Positions 6,830 to 8,557 of a stretch of DNA of 8,557 nucleotides are shown in pieces; position 1 is the stretch's first letter, and the number at the start of each line of letters is the position of its first letter. Below the pieces are notes generated by a model, which was not told the DNA's origin, did no database searches, and saw only the letters and a program-made list of their open reading frames with translations. The translations under genes were made by a program, and so were the position numbers. Source of the stretch: Bacteroidales bacterium (GTDB lineage Bacteria > Bacteroidota > Bacteroidia > Bacteroidales > JAOZVK01); NCBI GenBank assembly GCA_029938185.1, contig JAOZVK010000232.1, positions 1 through 8,557 on the forward strand, in the 5' to 3' direction.

Positions 6830-7807
6830 TTATTCAAAAACGTGTGTGTTTGATTTTGATGACATTTCAATCATCTGTTCATATTCAGAATCTGTTAAAT
6901 CATTGTAATAAAAATTAACAGGATTTACAGGTTTATTATTTATACGAACTTCATAATGTAGATGTGGACTTGTTGATAATCCTGTACTGCCTACTAATCC
7001 AATAACATCACCTCTTTTTACTTTTTGACCTGGTTTTATCAATATTTTACTAAGGTGTCCATATACTGTTGCGTAACCATATCCATGATTTATTCTAACA
7101 TGATTTCCATAACCCCTTGAAGCTGCGTCAGCTTTTGTAACATAACCATCACCAGCTGCATATATTTTTGTTCCTGTTGGTGCTGATAAGTCAACTCCTG
7201 CATGTAGTTTCATGTATCCTAATATTGGGTGCATCCTGTACCCGAAAGGTGAGCCGAATCTTGTTAAGTCTTTATTTGCAATTGGTTGGATGGCTGGAAG
7301 GCTTGCAAGCATTTTTTCTTTATGCTTTACTAATTTTATTATATCATCATATGATTTTGATTGTACTACTAATCTTTTTGAAATTACATCAAGTTTTTTT
7401 TCAGTTTCAATTATCAAAGAAGAGTGTTTGTATCCCTCAAATTTCTTGTATCTATCGCTACCACCAAAACCTGCTTTTCTGATTGACAATGGTATAGGGG
7501 CTGCCTGAAAAATTTGTCTGTATACATTATCATCTCTTTTTTCTAAGCTTTCTAATCTTAGAGAAGTACCTGAAAGTCTTCTGTTTAGCATTTCATACTT
7601 TAAAGTAAGAGTTTCGTTTTCTTCTTTTAACACTCTCTCTAAAGGAGAATCAATTGTAAAAGAAGCTGCTATAAAAAATAATATTCCTAATATTATTGAA
7701 ACAGAAAACTGGGGGAGTAATGCTTGGTAAAATCTTCTTGAAAAACTATTTTCAATTTTCGTATAACTTAATGTCTCTGGGTTAAATTGATATTTAACTT
7801 TGGCCAT
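6830..7807 (-). CDS. Membrane-anchored M23 metallopeptidase (peptidoglycan hydrolase type)
   Basis: A 325-residue protein. The cytoplasmic N-terminus (KVKYQFNPETLSYTKI, 3-18) is typical of a Bacteroidota M23 subfamily. One membrane anchor (about 33-51) is followed by a coiled-coil-like segment (53-95) and a second helical stretch (130-165). The C-terminal LytM/M23 domain (about 184-298) has all expected residues: zinc ligands His202 and Asp206 in HAGVD, His284 in PHLHYE, and catalytic His251 (GHLS) and His282. It should therefore be an active Zn-dependent endopeptidase that cuts peptidoglycan cross-bridges or stem peptides in the periplasm. Substrate specificity is not visible. It is the first gene of the minus-strand block, overlaps nothing, and lies 3 bp before the propeller gene. 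Two Bacteroidota-type promoters precede it. It is divergent from alaS, an arrangement I recall as recurrent in this phylum. Confidence 0.93.
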   Translation of the reverse strand: MAKVKYQFNPETLSYTKIENSFSRRFYQALLPQFSVSIILGILFFIAASFTIDSPLERVLKEENETLTLKYEMLNRRLSGTSLRLESLEKRDDNVYRQIFQAAPIPLSIRKAGFGGSDRYKKFEGYKHSSLIIETEKKLDVISKRLVVQSKSYDDIIKLVKHKEKMLASLPAIQPIANKDLTRFGSPFGYRMHPILGYMKLHAGVDLSAPTGTKIYAAGDGYVTKADAASRGYGNHVRINHGYGYATVYGHLSKILIKPGQKVKRGDVIGLVGSTGLSTSPHLHYEVRINNKPVNPVNFYYNDLTDSEYEQMIEMSSKSNTHVFE

Positions 7808-7851
7808 AATTTTAATTTCTTGGTTAAGATTTATTAGATTTTAAATTCTAA

Positions 7852-7911
7852 CAAATATATATTTTTTACTCTAACACGGGACAAATGTAGTGTTAATTTT
7901 ATAAAAAACAA
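7852..7911 (-). promoter_or_regulatory. Two overlapping promoters for the M23 operon
   Basis: On the minus strand, TTG (7911-7909), 19 bp, TACATTTG (7889-7882) forms a consensus Bacteroidota promoter. Its TTTG can also act as the -33 box of a second promoter whose -7 box TATATTTG lies 22 bp further on (7859-7852). The nearer promoter gives a leader of about 40 nt to the ATG at 7807, the farther one about 70 nt. The matches are seen directly. Use of either promoter is inferred. Confidence 0.55.
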
Positions 7912-8106
7912 GAGAATTCCCAGAAAAATTTATTTACGATTATCTAAAAATAATTCTATATTATAATTACAAAGTATAATATTTACATTAACTATATAAT
8001 ATTCAGTAAATTCTTATATATATATTTATTTTACGTTTTTTAATAAAATTATTGTTTTTTTGTTCTAATTATATTACAATTATTAGTCCAAAAAATAGTT
8101 TATTAC

Positions 8107-8114
8107 TATATTTG
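8107..8114 (+). promoter_or_regulatory. Candidate -7 box for alaS
   Basis: TATATTTG matches the Bacteroidota -7 consensus TAnnTTTG exactly. No TTG is present at the right upstream distance, only TTAG at 8083-8086 (20-bp spacing). If used, it gives alaS a leader of about 135 nt, long enough to hold regulatory structure. Confidence 0.35.
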
Positions 8115-8137
8115 ACATTTATTAATGAAAAACATTG

Positions 8138-8186
8138 ATAGCTTCTATGATTATTATTGTAAATTTAATAGCTTATATGCATATAA
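8138..8186 (+). promoter_or_regulatory. Direct repeat and palindrome in the putative alaS leader
   Basis: ATAGCTTCTATG (8138-8149) recurs as ATAGCTTATATG (8168-8179), identical at 11 of 12 positions and exactly 30 bp apart, about three helical turns. The second copy overlaps a perfect 14-bp palindrome TTATATGCATATAA (8173-8186). This could be a pair of operator half-sites or an RNA element. It is unproven, and A+T-rich DNA weakens the palindrome's significance. Confidence 0.3.
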
Positions 8187-8253
8187 ACAGTAATATACAC
8201 ATAGTTATTTATACTTTTCAGTGTCATATTATACAATATTTTATTATTTAATT

Positions 8254-8557
8254 ATGAATTCAAATCAAATAAGAGGTAAATTTCTTGATTTTTTTAAATC
8301 AAAAGAACATAAAATAGTTTCATCGGCACCAATGGTTATCAAAGATGACCCTAGTTTGATGTTTACAAATGCTGGAATGAATCAATTTAAAGATATTTTT
8401 CTTGGTAATGCACCAATAATAAGTAATCGTATTGCCGATTCTCAAAAATGTTTGAGAGTTTCTGGAAAACATAATGACCTTGAAGAAGTAGGTCATGACA
8501 CTTACCATCATACTATGTTTGAGATGCTTGGAAACTGGTCTTTTGGTGACTATTTTA
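8254..8557 (+). CDS. alaS: Alanyl-tRNA synthetase, N-terminal part (cut by the window edge)
   Basis: The first 101 residues of a class II synthetase are present. The rest of a protein usually near 870 residues lies beyond the right edge. AlaRS attaches alanine to tRNA-Ala in the cytoplasm and also edits mischarged Ser/Gly. The N-terminal catalytic domain is recognised from MNSNQIRGKFLDFFKSKEH at the start, FTNAGMNQFKDIFLG (37-51), RIADSQKCLRVSGKHNDLEE (59-78) and the motif 2 region through FEMLGNWSFGDYF (89-101). These blocks are nearly invariant in bacterial AlaRS, so the assignment is secure. The ATG at 8254 starts right at the family's normal N-terminus, and no upstream in-frame extension is needed. 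It is transcribed away from the M23 operon. Confidence 0.97.
   Translation, partial: MNSNQIRGKFLDFFKSKEHKIVSSAPMVIKDDPSLMFTNAGMNQFKDIFLGNAPIISNRIADSQKCLRVSGKHNDLEEVGHDTYHHTMFEMLGNWSFGDYF

Larger units (their letters stand above)
7808..8253. other. Divergent 446-bp control region between M23 and alaS
   Basis: There is no coding region on either strand. It holds the M23 promoters (7852-7911), a candidate alaS -7 box TATATTTG at 8107-8114 with only a weak TTAG at the -33 position (8083-8086), and a 12-bp direct repeat and a palindrome in the putative alaS leader. The middle (about 7920-8100) is very A+T-rich and shows nothing else that stands out. Confidence 0.6.

Noticed and set aside
7168..7508. 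Two overlapping plus-strand frames of about 100 codons
   Set aside because: They are antisense to the conserved M23 domain, whose zinc ligands and motifs establish the real frame.
7958..7982. ATATTATA/TATAATAT inverted repeat
   Set aside because: It is made only of A and T in a very A+T-rich spacer with no T-run or neighbouring gene end. It is expected by chance.
8320..8511. Minus-strand frame of 63 codons
   Set aside because: It is antisense to nearly invariant AlaRS motifs, so it is a shadow.
1..8557. CRISPR array, phage module, toxin-antitoxin pair, tRNA or rRNA
   Set aside because: No regularly spaced direct repeats with spacers, no phage or transposase genes, no small adjacent gene pair of toxin-antitoxin type, and no tRNA-like cloverleaf or rRNA sequence was found by eye.

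Overview
The window looks like a chromosomal segment from a Bacteroidota (Bacteroidetes) bacterium. The DNA is strongly A+T-rich and the genes lack Shine-Dalgarno sequences. Several upstream regions carry the Bacteroidota-type -7 element TAnnTTTG. The M23 peptidase has the cytoplasmic N-terminus typical of that phylum (KYxFNPETLSYxKI) and lies divergent from alaS. The genus cannot be told from this sequence.

Layout: 1-242 is non-coding, with two small hairpins and a good promoter. A small unknown lipoprotein follows (243-782, +). Then comes 601 bp without a gene (783-1383) that is full of mobile or repeat sequence, including a 116-bp MITE-like insertion with an 8-bp target duplication. A + strand pair follows, 12 bp apart: a membrane-anchored GH18-family glycosidase-like protein (1384-3234) and a tail-anchored protein with a degenerate PP2C-like domain (3247-4134). 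A 157-nt imperfect palindrome (4145-4301) separates this pair from a convergent minus-strand block. That block, in transcription order, is an M23 peptidase (7807-6830), a PQQ-repeat beta-propeller protein (6826-5237) and a class I methyltransferase (5058-4300). A divergent 446-bp control region (7808-8253) leads to the start of alaS, which runs off the right edge.

Function: most of the identifiable proteins point to the cell envelope. There is a GH18 enzyme of the YaaH/SleL-like type, an M23 metallopeptidase-like peptidoglycan hydrolase, an exported beta-propeller and a lipoprotein. The M23 and propeller genes are 3 bp apart and almost certainly co-transcribed. The GH18 and PP2C-like proteins may form a trans-envelope pair, with the catalytic fold outside and the PP2C-like fold inside. 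That pairing is inferred from gene order and predicted topology only.

The most unusual content is non-coding. A family of short inverted-repeat elements with termini TAAGGTCTTCGACC occurs at least four times between the genes. In three cases the terminal TAA is exactly the stop codon of the neighbouring gene. A second, unrelated element at 1015-1130 has imperfect terminal inverted repeats, an internal octamer repeat and flanking copies of CTGTTAGA. No CRISPR array, phage gene, transposase, tRNA or rRNA was seen.
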